Below, in pieces: positions 52,609 through 60,439 of a stretch of 64,000 bases of DNA (the first letter of the stretch is position 1; the number at the start of each line of letters is the position of its first letter). This DNA is from Bradyrhizobium sp. 21 (GTDB lineage: Bacteria; Pseudomonadota; Alphaproteobacteria; Rhizobiales; Xanthobacteraceae). The DNA lies in NCBI RefSeq assembly GCF_023073335.1, contig NZ_JADPJG010000035.1, forward strand, positions 314,341 through 378,340. Reading direction: 5' to 3'. The notes below the pieces were generated by a model that worked only from the letters and a program-made list of their open reading frames with translations, did no database searches and was not told the origin of the DNA. A program made the translations under genes and the position numbers.

Positions 52609-54050
52609 GATGCGGGCTCCGGGGCTTTGTCGTTCAAGGATTTGTCGGTCACGCTTCTAGCGACATGCGCGACCAGTTCGATGGCGACCTGTTCCTTGGT
52701 CATCGCTGGCCAGGAATCAACCTCGATCTCGTTATCCTTGCGGCTTATCAGGTGCACGGTGTTGCGGTCCCCGCCCATCACGCCGGTGGCGGGCGAGACG
52801 TCGTTGGCGACGATCCAGTCGCAGCCCTTGCGGGCAAGCTTTGATTTGGCGTTGTCGATGAGGTGCTCGGTCTCGGCGGCAAAGCCGATGACCAGTGGCG
52901 GGCGCTGGTCGGTCAGTTTGGAGATCGTCGCGAGGATGTCCGGGTTCTCGACCAGCTGGAGCGGCGGCATGCCGGCCGAGGTCTTCTTCAGCTTCTGCAC
53001 GCCTTCATTGGCGACGCGCCAGTCGGCGACCGCCGCGGCGAAGATCGCGATATCGGCGGGAAGCGCCGCCTGCACCTGCTCCAGCATCTGCCGGGCCGAT
53101 TCCACATGCTTCACCGTCACGCCCGGGGGATCGCTCAGATCGACCGGGCCGCTGACCAAAATCACCTCGGCGCCTGCGGCCTGTGCGGCGGCAGCGATGG
53201 CAAAGCCCTGCTTGCCGGAGGATCGGTTGGCGATGTAGCGCACCGGATCGATCGGCTCGTGGGTGGGACCTGCGGTGATCAGCACGCGCTTGCCGGCGAG
53301 CGGGCGCGGCACCGGCGGCCGCAGCAAGCGTTCGGCGGCGGTGGCGATCTCGATGGCTTCCGACATGCGGCCGACACCGGCTTCGCCCGCCTCGGCCATC
53401 TCGCCGGAATTTGGTCCGATCAGCACCATGCCGTCGCGCTGAAGCTGCGCGACATTGCGCCGCGTCGCCGCGTTGTTCCACATCAGCGGGTTCATCGCCG
53501 GCGCCAGCAGCACCTTGCGATTGGTCGCGAGCAGGATGGCGCTGGCGAGGTCGTCGGCGTGGCCATTGGCCATCTTGGCCATCAGATCGGCGGTGGCGGG
53601 GGCCACCACGATCAGGTCGCATTCGCGCGCCAGGCGGATATGGCCGGCGTCGAACTCGCTCTGGGGATCGAACAGGTCGCTGTAGACGCGCTCATGCGAG
53701 AGTGCGCTCACCGCCAGCGGCGTGACGAATTGCTGCGCCGCCTTGGTCAGCACGCAGCGGACCTCGATGCGGCGCTCCTTGAGCCTTCGGATCAGATCCA
53801 ACGACTTGTAGGCCGCGATCCCGCCGCCGATGATCAGGGTCACGCCGGCCTCGGGCAGGGCGCCGCTGCGCTGGGCTATGGGCGCCGACGACGGAACCGC
53901 GAACGGCGTCAGCGGCTCCTCACGGCCCTCGATCAGCTCGCCCAGGATGACCCGGACCTCTTCCTCGACCGATCTGCGGTTCTTGGCAGAGCGGAGGCGC
54001 AGATAGGTTTTGACGCCCTCGTCGAGCTTGCGGATGGTCAGGCTTGCCAC
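52605..54050 (-). CDS. coaBC: CoaBC with N-terminal FitA-like ribbon-helix-helix domain
   Basis: Phosphopantothenoylcysteine synthetase/decarboxylase of CoA synthesis (481 residues) with an extra domain. Residues 1-42 are ASLTIRKLDEGVKTYLRLR followed by SVEEEVRVILGELIEG. This is a FitA/Arc-type ribbon-helix-helix DNA-binding fold. After a linker, CoaC begins (TLIIGGGIAAYKSLDLIRRL; DAGHIRLAREC; LLAPAMNPLMWNN). CoaB follows (VLITAGPTHEPIDPVRYIANRSSGKQG; AAVADWRV; KLKK). The CoaC clamp GEMAEAGEAGVGRM has no Cys where E. coli has Cys158. GTG 54050 follows GGAGGG. The upstream 70 bp hold two perfect palindromes. Confidence 0.9.
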   Translation of the reverse strand: MASLTIRKLDEGVKTYLRLRSAKNRRSVEEEVRVILGELIEGREEPLTPFAVPSSAPIAQRSGALPEAGVTLIIGGGIAAYKSLDLIRRLKERRIEVRCVLTKAAQQFVTPLAVSALSHERVYSDLFDPQSEFDAGHIRLARECDLIVVAPATADLMAKMANGHADDLASAILLATNRKVLLAPAMNPLMWNNAATRRNVAQLQRDGMVLIGPNSGEMAEAGEAGVGRMSEAIEIATAAERLLRPPVPRPLAGKRVLITAGPTHEPIDPVRYIANRSSGKQGFAIAAAAQAAGAEVILVSGPVDLSDPPGVTVKHVESARQMLEQVQAALPADIAIFAAAVADWRVANEGVQKLKKTSAGMPPLQLVENPDILATISKLTDQRPPLVIGFAAETEHLIDNAKSKLARKGCDWIVANDVSPATGVMGGDRNTVHLISRKDNEIEVDSWPAMTKEQVAIELVAHVARSVTDKSLNDKAPEPAS

Positions 54051-54069
54051 GACGCCCTCCAGCACGAAA

Positions 54070-54086
54070 TGATAGCGATGCTATCA
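54070..54086. promoter_or_regulatory. palindrome 1 upstream of coaBC (candidate RHH operator)
   Basis: Perfect inverted repeat TGATAGC-GAT-GCTATCA, starting 20 bp upstream of the coaBC GTG. It overlaps the candidate -10 box. The half-sites TGATAGC/GCTATCA resemble the half-sites I recall for the FitA antitoxin operator. Confidence 0.7.
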
Positions 54087-54106
54087 CTCGTATGATTGCA
54101 GTGCAA
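54078..54106 (-). promoter_or_regulatory. candidate coaBC promoter
   Basis: On the minus strand TTGCAC (54101-54106) and TAGCAT (54078-54083) are 17 bp apart. The -35 lies in palindrome 2 and the -10 in palindrome 1. A repressor on either site would block RNA polymerase. Confidence 0.5.
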
Positions 54107-54109
54107 TCA
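54093..54109. promoter_or_regulatory. palindrome 2 upstream of coaBC (candidate RHH operator)
   Basis: Perfect inverted repeat TGATTGCA-G-TGCAATCA, centred 23 bp from palindrome 1. It contains the candidate -35 box. It shares the TGAT(A/T)GC half-site. Confidence 0.7.
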
Positions 54110-54121
54110 AGTCTTTAGCAG

Positions 54122-55696
54122 TCAAAGATTCCGGACGGCGATCAGGATACCGATGAAGGTCGCGGCGATGATCCAGAGCGCGACGGTGCGCCAACGGTTC
54201 TTGCGGCCCTCGCTGCGGCCCATTGCCGCGATGCTCTCGGGCGACAGCCGGATGCCCTCACGGGTCATGGTCTCGAGCTGTTCGAGCACCGCGACCGAGC
54301 GCTGCGCGATGTCGGGCAGGCGCATCAGCACGCGCGCGAGATCGCCGCCGCCGGAAATCGCGCCCTGAACCCGGCCGATCGGCCCGAGGTTGCGCTCGAT
54401 CCATTCGCGCACCACGGGGTCGGCAACCTTCCAGATGTCGAGCCTGGGATCGAAGGCGCGCGCCACGCCCTCGACCACCACCATGGTCTTCTGCAGCAGG
54501 ATCAGCTCGGGCCGCGTCGTCATGTCGAACAGGCCGGTGACCTCGAGCAGCAGCGTCAGCAGCCGCGCCATCGAGATTTCTTCGGCCGTGCGGTTGTGGA
54601 TCGGCTCGCCGATGGCGCGGATGGCTTGCGCGAAATTCTCGACCGAGTGGTGCGCAGGCACATAGCCCGCCTCGAAATGCACCTCGGCGACGCGGCGATA
54701 ATCGCGGGTGATGAAGCCGAGCAGGATTTCGGCGAGGAAGCGCCGCTCCTTCATCCCGAGCCGGCCCATGATGCCGAAATCGACCGCGACGAGACGACCG
54801 GCGTCGTCGAGGAACAGATTGCCCGGATGCATGTCGGCGTGGAAGAAGCCGTCGCGCAGTGCATGGCGCAGAAAACTCTGGATCACCTTGCGGCCAAGGT
54901 CGGGCAAATCGACCTGTGACTCCGCCAGGCGCTTGTGGTCGTTCAGCGCGATGCCGTCGATCCACTCCATCGTCAGCACATTGTGGGTGGTGCGATCCCA
55001 ATCGACGGTCGGCACGCGGAAATCAGGATCGTCGCGCGTGTTCTCCGCCATCTCCGACATCGCGGCGGCCTCGAGCCGGAGATCCATCTCCATCGCGACC
55101 GAGCGTGACATGGTGTTGATGACCTCGACGAGGCGGAGCCGCCGCGCCTCGGAAGAATGGGCCTCGGCCTTGTGCGCGACGAAGAAGAAATCGGAGAGGT
55201 CGCGGCGGAAACGCGCGGCCACGTTGGGTCGCAGCACCTTCACGGCGACTGCCTTGCGGATGCCGTCGCGCACGACTTCCGCGCGATGCACCTGCGCGAT
55301 CGAGGCGGCCGCGACCGGAGGCCCGAGGCTCGCGAACACATCCGTCAGCGGCCGTTCCAGCGAGGTCGCGATCACTGCTTCCGCCTCGGTTTGCGAGAAT
55401 GGCGGCAGGCGGTCCTGGAGGCTTTCGAGGTCGCGCGCCATGACGACGCCGACGACGTCGGGGCGGGTCGCCAAAAATTGTCCGAGCTTGAGATAGGCGG
55501 GGCCCATCCGGGTCAGCGCGCGCGACAGCCGCGGGCCGTGCTTCGGACCGCGCCGCTCGACGATGCGCGCAAGCTTCAACGCAAGTTGTCCCGGCGGCGG
55601 CACCAGGCTCGGATCGACCGCGCCGAACACGCCCTCGCGCGCAAACACGAGCGCGGCGCGGATCAGGCGCGCAATGTGGGTGAACGCAGAGATCAC
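54122..55696 (-). CDS. ubiB: UbiB-family ubiquinone biosynthesis protein
   Basis: Atypical ABC1/ADCK-like kinase-fold protein needed for aerobic ubiquinone synthesis, thought to use ATPase activity to extract lipid intermediates. It has 524 residues. The family's K-x-G-Q region is present as GPAYLKLGQFLATRPDVV, and the Ala-rich P-loop replacement is VAAASIAQVHRAEV. FHADMHPGNLFLDD is the catalytic loop and AVDFGIMGRLG the DFG. The C terminus has a hydrophobic anchor (ALWIIAATFIGILIAV). Its start overlaps the ubiE stop by 4 bp. Confidence 0.94.
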   Translation of the reverse strand: MISAFTHIARLIRAALVFAREGVFGAVDPSLVPPPGQLALKLARIVERRGPKHGPRLSRALTRMGPAYLKLGQFLATRPDVVGVVMARDLESLQDRLPPFSQTEAEAVIATSLERPLTDVFASLGPPVAAASIAQVHRAEVVRDGIRKAVAVKVLRPNVAARFRRDLSDFFFVAHKAEAHSSEARRLRLVEVINTMSRSVAMEMDLRLEAAAMSEMAENTRDDPDFRVPTVDWDRTTHNVLTMEWIDGIALNDHKRLAESQVDLPDLGRKVIQSFLRHALRDGFFHADMHPGNLFLDDAGRLVAVDFGIMGRLGMKERRFLAEILLGFITRDYRRVAEVHFEAGYVPAHHSVENFAQAIRAIGEPIHNRTAEEISMARLLTLLLEVTGLFDMTTRPELILLQKTMVVVEGVARAFDPRLDIWKVADPVVREWIERNLGPIGRVQGAISGGGDLARVLMRLPDIAQRSVAVLEQLETMTREGIRLSPESIAAMGRSEGRKNRWRTVALWIIAATFIGILIAVRNL

Positions 55697-56454
55697 AAAC
55701 GCCAGCCCGAATGCAGTGCCACGATGCCGCCGGACAATGTCTGCCAGTTCACGCGGGCGAAGCCGGCGTCGCGGATCATGTCAGCGAAGGCGTTGGGTTT
55801 CGGAAACTTCCGAATCGATTCGACGAGATATTGGTAGGACTCGGCGTCGTCGGTGATCATGCGGCCAAGCGGCGGGATCACCTTGAACGAGAACAGGTCA
55901 TAGAGCCGATCGAGGCCGGGCATCTCGACAGTGGAGAATTCCAGGCACAGGAAACGGCTGCCGGGCTTCAGCACGCGATAGGCCTCATGCAGCGCCAGAT
56001 CGATGCGAGGCACATTGCGAATACCGAAAGCGATCGTATAGGCGTCGAAGCTTCTGTCGGCAAAGGCGAGCGCTTCGGCATTGCCCTCGACGAAATCGAC
56101 CTGGGTTTCGAGATGGCGCTTGGCGGCGCGCTCTCGGCCTACCTCGAGCATGCCGGAATTGATGTCGCAGACGGTGGCATGGAAGCCGGAGCCCGCCGCC
56201 TTGGCCGCACGGAACGAGATGTCGCCGGTGCCGCCGGCAACGTCGAGCAGCGCGAACGGCCGCTCCCCCTTGGGCGGGTCGAGCGCGGTGATCATGATGT
56301 CCTTCCAGACCCGGTGCAGGCCTCCGGACATCAAATCGTTCATCAAGTCATAGCGCGACGCCACGCTGTGAAATACATCGTTCACCAGCGTCTGCTTGTC
56401 CCCCAGGGGGACGTCCCTGAAGCCAAAATGCGTGGTTTCGCCCGGCCGATCCAT
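55693..56454 (-). CDS. ubiE: ubiquinone/menaquinone C-methyltransferase UbiE
   Basis: SAM-dependent C-methyltransferase of ubiquinone synthesis. It has 253 residues from the ATG at 56454 (GGAGTAGAG upstream). VASRYDLMNDLMSGGLHRVWKD and the SAM loop LLDVAGGTGDISFRAAK are UbiE signatures. Also typical are GNAEALAFADRSFDAYTIAFGIRNV and the final LSGGIVALHSGWRL. It forms an operon with ubiB and is divergent from mutM, with about 80 bp between. Confidence 0.96.
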   Translation of the reverse strand: MDRPGETTHFGFRDVPLGDKQTLVNDVFHSVASRYDLMNDLMSGGLHRVWKDIMITALDPPKGERPFALLDVAGGTGDISFRAAKAAGSGFHATVCDINSGMLEVGRERAAKRHLETQVDFVEGNAEALAFADRSFDAYTIAFGIRNVPRIDLALHEAYRVLKPGSRFLCLEFSTVEMPGLDRLYDLFSFKVIPPLGRMITDDAESYQYLVESIRKFPKPNAFADMIRDAGFARVNWQTLSGGIVALHSGWRL

Positions 56455-56534
56455 TACTCTACTCCACGAGGCGACCATAGCGCGCCCGCCGCAATGGCGC
56501 TATCACACCGCCCTGATAAGGTGAATGCCTGACC

Positions 56535-57416
56535 ATGCCCGAATTGCCCGAAGTCGAGACCGTCCGCCGCGGCCTTCAGCCGGTCATGGAGGGTGCGAAA
56601 ATCCTGGTTGCGGAGGCCCGCAGGCCCGATTTGCGCTTTCCCTTCCAGCCGGATTTCGTGGCCCGGCTGCAGGGACAGATCGTCACCGGGCTCGGCCGCC
56701 GTGCAAAATATCTCATGGCCGATCTCGCCTCCGGTGACGTGCTGCTGATGCATCTGGGCATGTCGGGCTCGTTTCGCGTCATCAAGCCGGACAACGACGT
56801 TCAGCCTGGCGAGTTTCACTATCCGCGGGCCAAGGATTCCACGCACGATCACGTGCTGTTTCGGATGTCCTCGGGTGCAGACATCGTGTTCAACGATCCG
56901 CGCCGCTTCGGTTACATGAAAGTGATCGCGCGTAGTGCGCTCGACGAGGAGCCGTTGCTGCGGGGGCTCGGTCCCGAGCCGCTCGGCAATGAATTCGATG
57001 CGGCGATGCTGGCGCGGGCCTGCGCGGGCAAGAAGACGAATTTGAAAGCTGCGCTACTCGACCAGCGTGTGGTCGCGGGACTTGGCAACATCTATGTCTG
57101 CGAAGCGTTGCATCGGTCGCATCTGTCGCCTCGGCGGATCGCTGCGACGCTCGCCACGAAAAAGGACGAGCCGACCGATCATGCAAAGAGACTAGTAGGT
57201 GCGATCCACACCGTGCTGAACGATGCCATCAAGGCCGGCGGATCGTCACTGCGCGACCATCGCCAGACCTCGGGCGAGCTCGGCTATTTCCAGCATTCGT
57301 TCAAGGTCTACGACCGCGAAGACGAGATCTGCAAGACGCCGCGCTGCGGCGGCATCGTGAAACGCTTCACGCAGAATGGCCGGTCGACCTTCTGGTGTTC
57401 GAAATGTCAGAAGTGA
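56535..57416 (+). CDS. mutM: formamidopyrimidine-DNA glycosylase MutM
   Basis: Bifunctional glycosylase/AP lyase removing 8-oxoguanine and formamidopyrimidines. It has 293 residues. The N terminus PELPEVETVRRGL provides the Schiff-base Pro2 and Glu3, and RRAKYLMADL the conserved Lys. NIYVCEALHRSHLSPRR is the helix-two-turns-helix. The C-terminal zinc finger has CKTPRCGGIVKRFTQNGRSTFWCSKCQ-type four cysteines, all present. The family length is ~270; a small insertion sits near TLATKKDEPTDHAK. Confidence 0.96.
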   Translation: MPELPEVETVRRGLQPVMEGAKILVAEARRPDLRFPFQPDFVARLQGQIVTGLGRRAKYLMADLASGDVLLMHLGMSGSFRVIKPDNDVQPGEFHYPRAKDSTHDHVLFRMSSGADIVFNDPRRFGYMKVIARSALDEEPLLRGLGPEPLGNEFDAAMLARACAGKKTNLKAALLDQRVVAGLGNIYVCEALHRSHLSPRRIAATLATKKDEPTDHAKRLVGAIHTVLNDAIKAGGSSLRDHRQTSGELGYFQHSFKVYDREDEICKTPRCGGIVKRFTQNGRSTFWCSKCQK

Positions 57417-57442
57417 GCGCGAAAGTCCAAGCTTGAACAACG

Positions 57443-57489
57443 CGAAGCGAAGCAATCCGGCCGGGCTGGTGGCCGGATTGCTTCGTCGC
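57443..57489. repeat. hairpin repeat of the 'gaagcaatcc' family
   Basis: Arms gcgaagcaatccggcc (57447-57462) and ggccggattgcttcg (57471-57485), loop gggctggt. It shares its core with the element at 15986-16065. Placed between the convergent mutM and parA-like genes, it may double as a bidirectional terminator. Confidence 0.7.
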
Positions 57490-57544
57490 TGGGGCTCTTG
57501 CCGGATGGCGAGGAGCCCGGCTGACGTCTGAGCGATCGCCCCGC

Positions 57545-58288
57545 TCAGGACGCCAGTGTCGTGGTCTCGTCGGCCGCAAGCTCGGTGGCGGCGTGCAACA
57601 TTCCGTCCGCGGCCGAGATGACCTGGTCGATCAGAACATTGGTCGTGGCGGCGAGCTCGAGCCGGGTCTCGATCCAGCGCCAGAGGCCGCGGATCTCGTC
57701 GGCCGATTTGCCGTTCGGCGCGAATTCGCTCACCGCAAGGCCGCTCGCAAGCGAGTCCTGATGATCGTTGCGCATCACGATCAGGGGACGCGCGAGCACG
57801 TCGGAGAGATCGAGGGCTGCTTCCTCGGCGAGCGCGTTGGCCGCGTTGTCGATGCGCTGGCCGCGGATCGGCGTCTGGTTCAGCACGAAGCTGTAGGGAC
57901 GCTTCCAGGCGCGCGCGACGCTGAGCGTCGAAATGGTGGCCTCGATGTCGGCGACGCTCGGGCGCGCCGGGATCAGGCAGAGGTCGGAATGGCGAATTGC
58001 GGCCGTGGTCGCGGCGCTGAGGCCGGCCGCGGTGTCGACGATCGCGAGCTGGAGGCCACTGTCGGCCAGCATCTTCAGCCGCGGCTCGATGTCGGCGGCG
58101 TGATAGATCGGCTCGACGACGAGATCGTCGCTGTTGCGGCGGCGCTGCCAGTTGGACAGGGTGCCCTGCGGGTCGGTCTCGATCAGGCGGACGGTGAAGC
58201 CGGCCTGCTTCGCTGCCAGAGCGAGGCCGATGGCGAGCGTGCTCTTGCCGCTGCCGCCCTTTTGGGTGGCCAGTACGATCGTGTGCAT
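57545..58288 (-). CDS. orphan ParA-family ATPase
   Basis: A 247-residue ParA/MinD-superfamily ATPase. The deviant Walker A is ATQKGGSGKSTLAIGLA with the signature Lys. LIETDPQGTLSNW is the switch I-like A' motif and AIVDTAAGLSAATTAAIRHSD the Walker B. There is no N-terminal DNA-binding extension and no parB next to it, so it is an orphan type. Such proteins position cargo (chemotaxis arrays, carboxysomes, conjugation or flagellar machinery). The cargo here is unknown. It stands alone between mutM and the divergent gamma-glutamyltransferase gene. Confidence 0.85.
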   Translation of the reverse strand: MHTIVLATQKGGSGKSTLAIGLALAAKQAGFTVRLIETDPQGTLSNWQRRRNSDDLVVEPIYHAADIEPRLKMLADSGLQLAIVDTAAGLSAATTAAIRHSDLCLIPARPSVADIEATISTLSVARAWKRPYSFVLNQTPIRGQRIDNAANALAEEAALDLSDVLARPLIVMRNDHQDSLASGLAVSEFAPNGKSADEIRGLWRWIETRLELAATTNVLIDQVISAADGMLHAATELAADETTTLAS

Positions 58289-58529
58289 TGGAAGATGAAT
58301 CCTTTGGAGTGGCTGGGTCTAGGGGTAACGCCACGCGAACGTGCATCAATGAGGATGCTGAGCTCTTCTCGCTCAGGACGTGCCCTGCCCGATCCAAAGG
58401 GGACCGCGGATGTCCGAATCAACGGTAAGGATGATGGCAGAATCGCGAATGCCAGCTAATCCGTACCACTACTGGACCCGTAATAGCGCGTATGATGTGC
58501 TCGCCGCCGTGAATAAAAGGGACAGCGGC

Positions 58530-60209
58530 ATGAGCGGAAATTGGCGCGACCGAACGGCAACGACCTTCGAATGCCAGAAGATGCCGGCGGTCTCCAGCCG
58601 CGGCATGGTGGTCAGCAACCATCCGCTGGCGTCCAGCGCTGGCGCCGAGATGCTGGCGGCCGGCGGCAACGCCATCGACGCCGCGATTGCGACCCTGTTC
58701 ACGCTGACCGTGGTCGAGCCGATGATGGTCGGCATCATCGGCGGCGGCATGGCGCATATTCGCCTGGCCGACGGCAGCCATCGCTTCATCGACGGCCAGA
58801 GCACCGTGCCCGCGGCGGTACGCGGCACCACCTACACGTCCAAGCCGGGCGCGGCCCATGACGTGTTCGACACCGTCGGCAACGAGAACCTCAACGGGGC
58901 GAAGGCGGTGGCCACACCGGGCTCGCTGAAGGCCTGGTGCGAGACGTTGCGCCGGTTCGGCACCATGCCGCTCGCCGATGTCATGCAGCCCGCGATCAAG
59001 CACGCCGCGCGCGGCTATGCGGCGACGCCGTATTTGCATGAATGCATCAGCGAAAGCGCTGCCGAAATGCGCAAGGACAAGCCGATCGCTGCGATCTATC
59101 TGCCTGATGGCGAGCCGCTGAAGGTCGGCGCGCGCGTGGTGCAGGCCGAATATGCCGAGACGCTCCGTTACATTGCTGATCATGGCGAGACCGCGCTCTA
59201 CGAGGGGCCGCTCGGCGACATCCTCGTCGACTACATGGAAAGGGCCGGCGGCTATATTCGCCGCAGCGATCTCACGGCTTACAAGACCGTCGAGCGCCAG
59301 CCGATCCGCGCCGACTATCGCGGCTGGACCATCTTCGGCCCGCCACCGCCCGCGGCTTCGGGCGTGCATATCGCGCAGATGCTGAACATTTTGGAGGGTT
59401 ACGATATCGGCGGCCTTGGCTTCGGCACGGCCGAGACCATCCACTACCTCGCCGAAGTCCTGAAGATCGCCTTCGCCGATCGCGCCGCGGCCAGCGGTGA
59501 TCCCGATTATGTCGGCGTGCCCGTGGAGCGGCTGACGTCGAAAGTCTACGCCGAAGAGCGCCGCCGCGCGATCGATCCGGCGCGGGCGCAGGCCTGGGGC
59601 GCCGGCGTGTCGCCGCTCGAAGGCGCACACACCACGCACATGACGGCGGCAGATGCCTTCGGCAACGTGGTCGCGACCACACAGACCATCAACAATCTGT
59701 TCGGCGCCAAGATCATGATCCCGGGCCTGGGCGCCATCGCCAACAACTACATGAACCTGTTCGATCCGCGTCCCGGCCACGCGTTGTCGGTGGCGCCGGG
59801 CAAGCGCGTCACCACCTCGATGTCGCCGATGATGGCGCTCCGCGACGGCAAGCTGCGCTATGCGCTCGGCCTGCCCGGTGGCAAGCGCATCTTCCCGAGC
59901 GCGATGCAGGCGCTGGTCAATCTGATCGACCACGGCATGAGCCTGCAGGAAGCCGTCGAGGCGCCGCGGGTCTGGACCGAAGGCAATGCGCTTGAGGTCG
60001 AGCAGAAGGTGCCGGAGAACGTGCGGGCAAACCTCGTGGCGCTCGGCCACAAGGTTCAACCCGTCGCGACGGTCGCCGGCGGCATGAATGGCATCGCCTT
60101 CCATGACGACGGCACCATGATCGGCGCCGCCTGCTGGCGCGCGGACGGGACGCCAGTCGGGATTTCGGGCGGGCTCGCGAAGAGCGGGATCAGGTTCAGG
60201 TTGGGCTAA
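58530..60209 (+). CDS. gamma-glutamyltransferase family protein
   Basis: An N-terminal nucleophile hydrolase precursor of ~559 residues. Start of the large chain: GMVVSNHPLASSAGAEMLAAGGNAIDAAIAT. Auto-cleavage and the nucleophile are expected at HTTHMTAADAFGNVV. TTSMSPMMALRDGKLRYALGLPGGKRI and EAVEAPRVWTEGN belong to the small chain. No signal peptide is seen, unlike periplasmic GGT. It may therefore be a cytoplasmic GGT-like hydrolase with another amide substrate. The frame is open from 58380, but the ATG at 58530 (AAGGGACAG upstream) fits where the family starts. Confidence 0.87.
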   Translation: MSGNWRDRTATTFECQKMPAVSSRGMVVSNHPLASSAGAEMLAAGGNAIDAAIATLFTLTVVEPMMVGIIGGGMAHIRLADGSHRFIDGQSTVPAAVRGTTYTSKPGAAHDVFDTVGNENLNGAKAVATPGSLKAWCETLRRFGTMPLADVMQPAIKHAARGYAATPYLHECISESAAEMRKDKPIAAIYLPDGEPLKVGARVVQAEYAETLRYIADHGETALYEGPLGDILVDYMERAGGYIRRSDLTAYKTVERQPIRADYRGWTIFGPPPPAASGVHIAQMLNILEGYDIGGLGFGTAETIHYLAEVLKIAFADRAAASGDPDYVGVPVERLTSKVYAEERRRAIDPARAQAWGAGVSPLEGAHTTHMTAADAFGNVVATTQTINNLFGAKIMIPGLGAIANNYMNLFDPRPGHALSVAPGKRVTTSMSPMMALRDGKLRYALGLPGGKRIFPSAMQALVNLIDHGMSLQEAVEAPRVWTEGNALEVEQKVPENVRANLVALGHKVQPVATVAGGMNGIAFHDDGTMIGAACWRADGTPVGISGGLAKSGIRFRLG

Positions 60210-60439
60210 CCGAAGCATTCACGAGAACGCTGCGCTCGCAGCGGGGCCACCGGACGTCGTCCGATTGCGGCGGATGTCGCGACCCTGAATTGGCATTCTT
60301 CGACCAATTGCGTCTGCCGGGTGCGAGGCCGATGTTGTACACTCCGCCCGATCCGCTGCGGATGACGACACGAGCCCGGCGATGTACGTCGCGAAACGCT
60401 GGCGGGCGGATCGAGCACCGTCTCAGCAGGGTTATGCGT

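Noticed and set aside
60210..60439. Coding sequence in the 230 bp before the HWE kinase
   Set aside because: The frame is open (from 60290) but matches no domain. The kinase has a better start at 60440. I regard the stretch as non-coding or as a remnant that I cannot identify.
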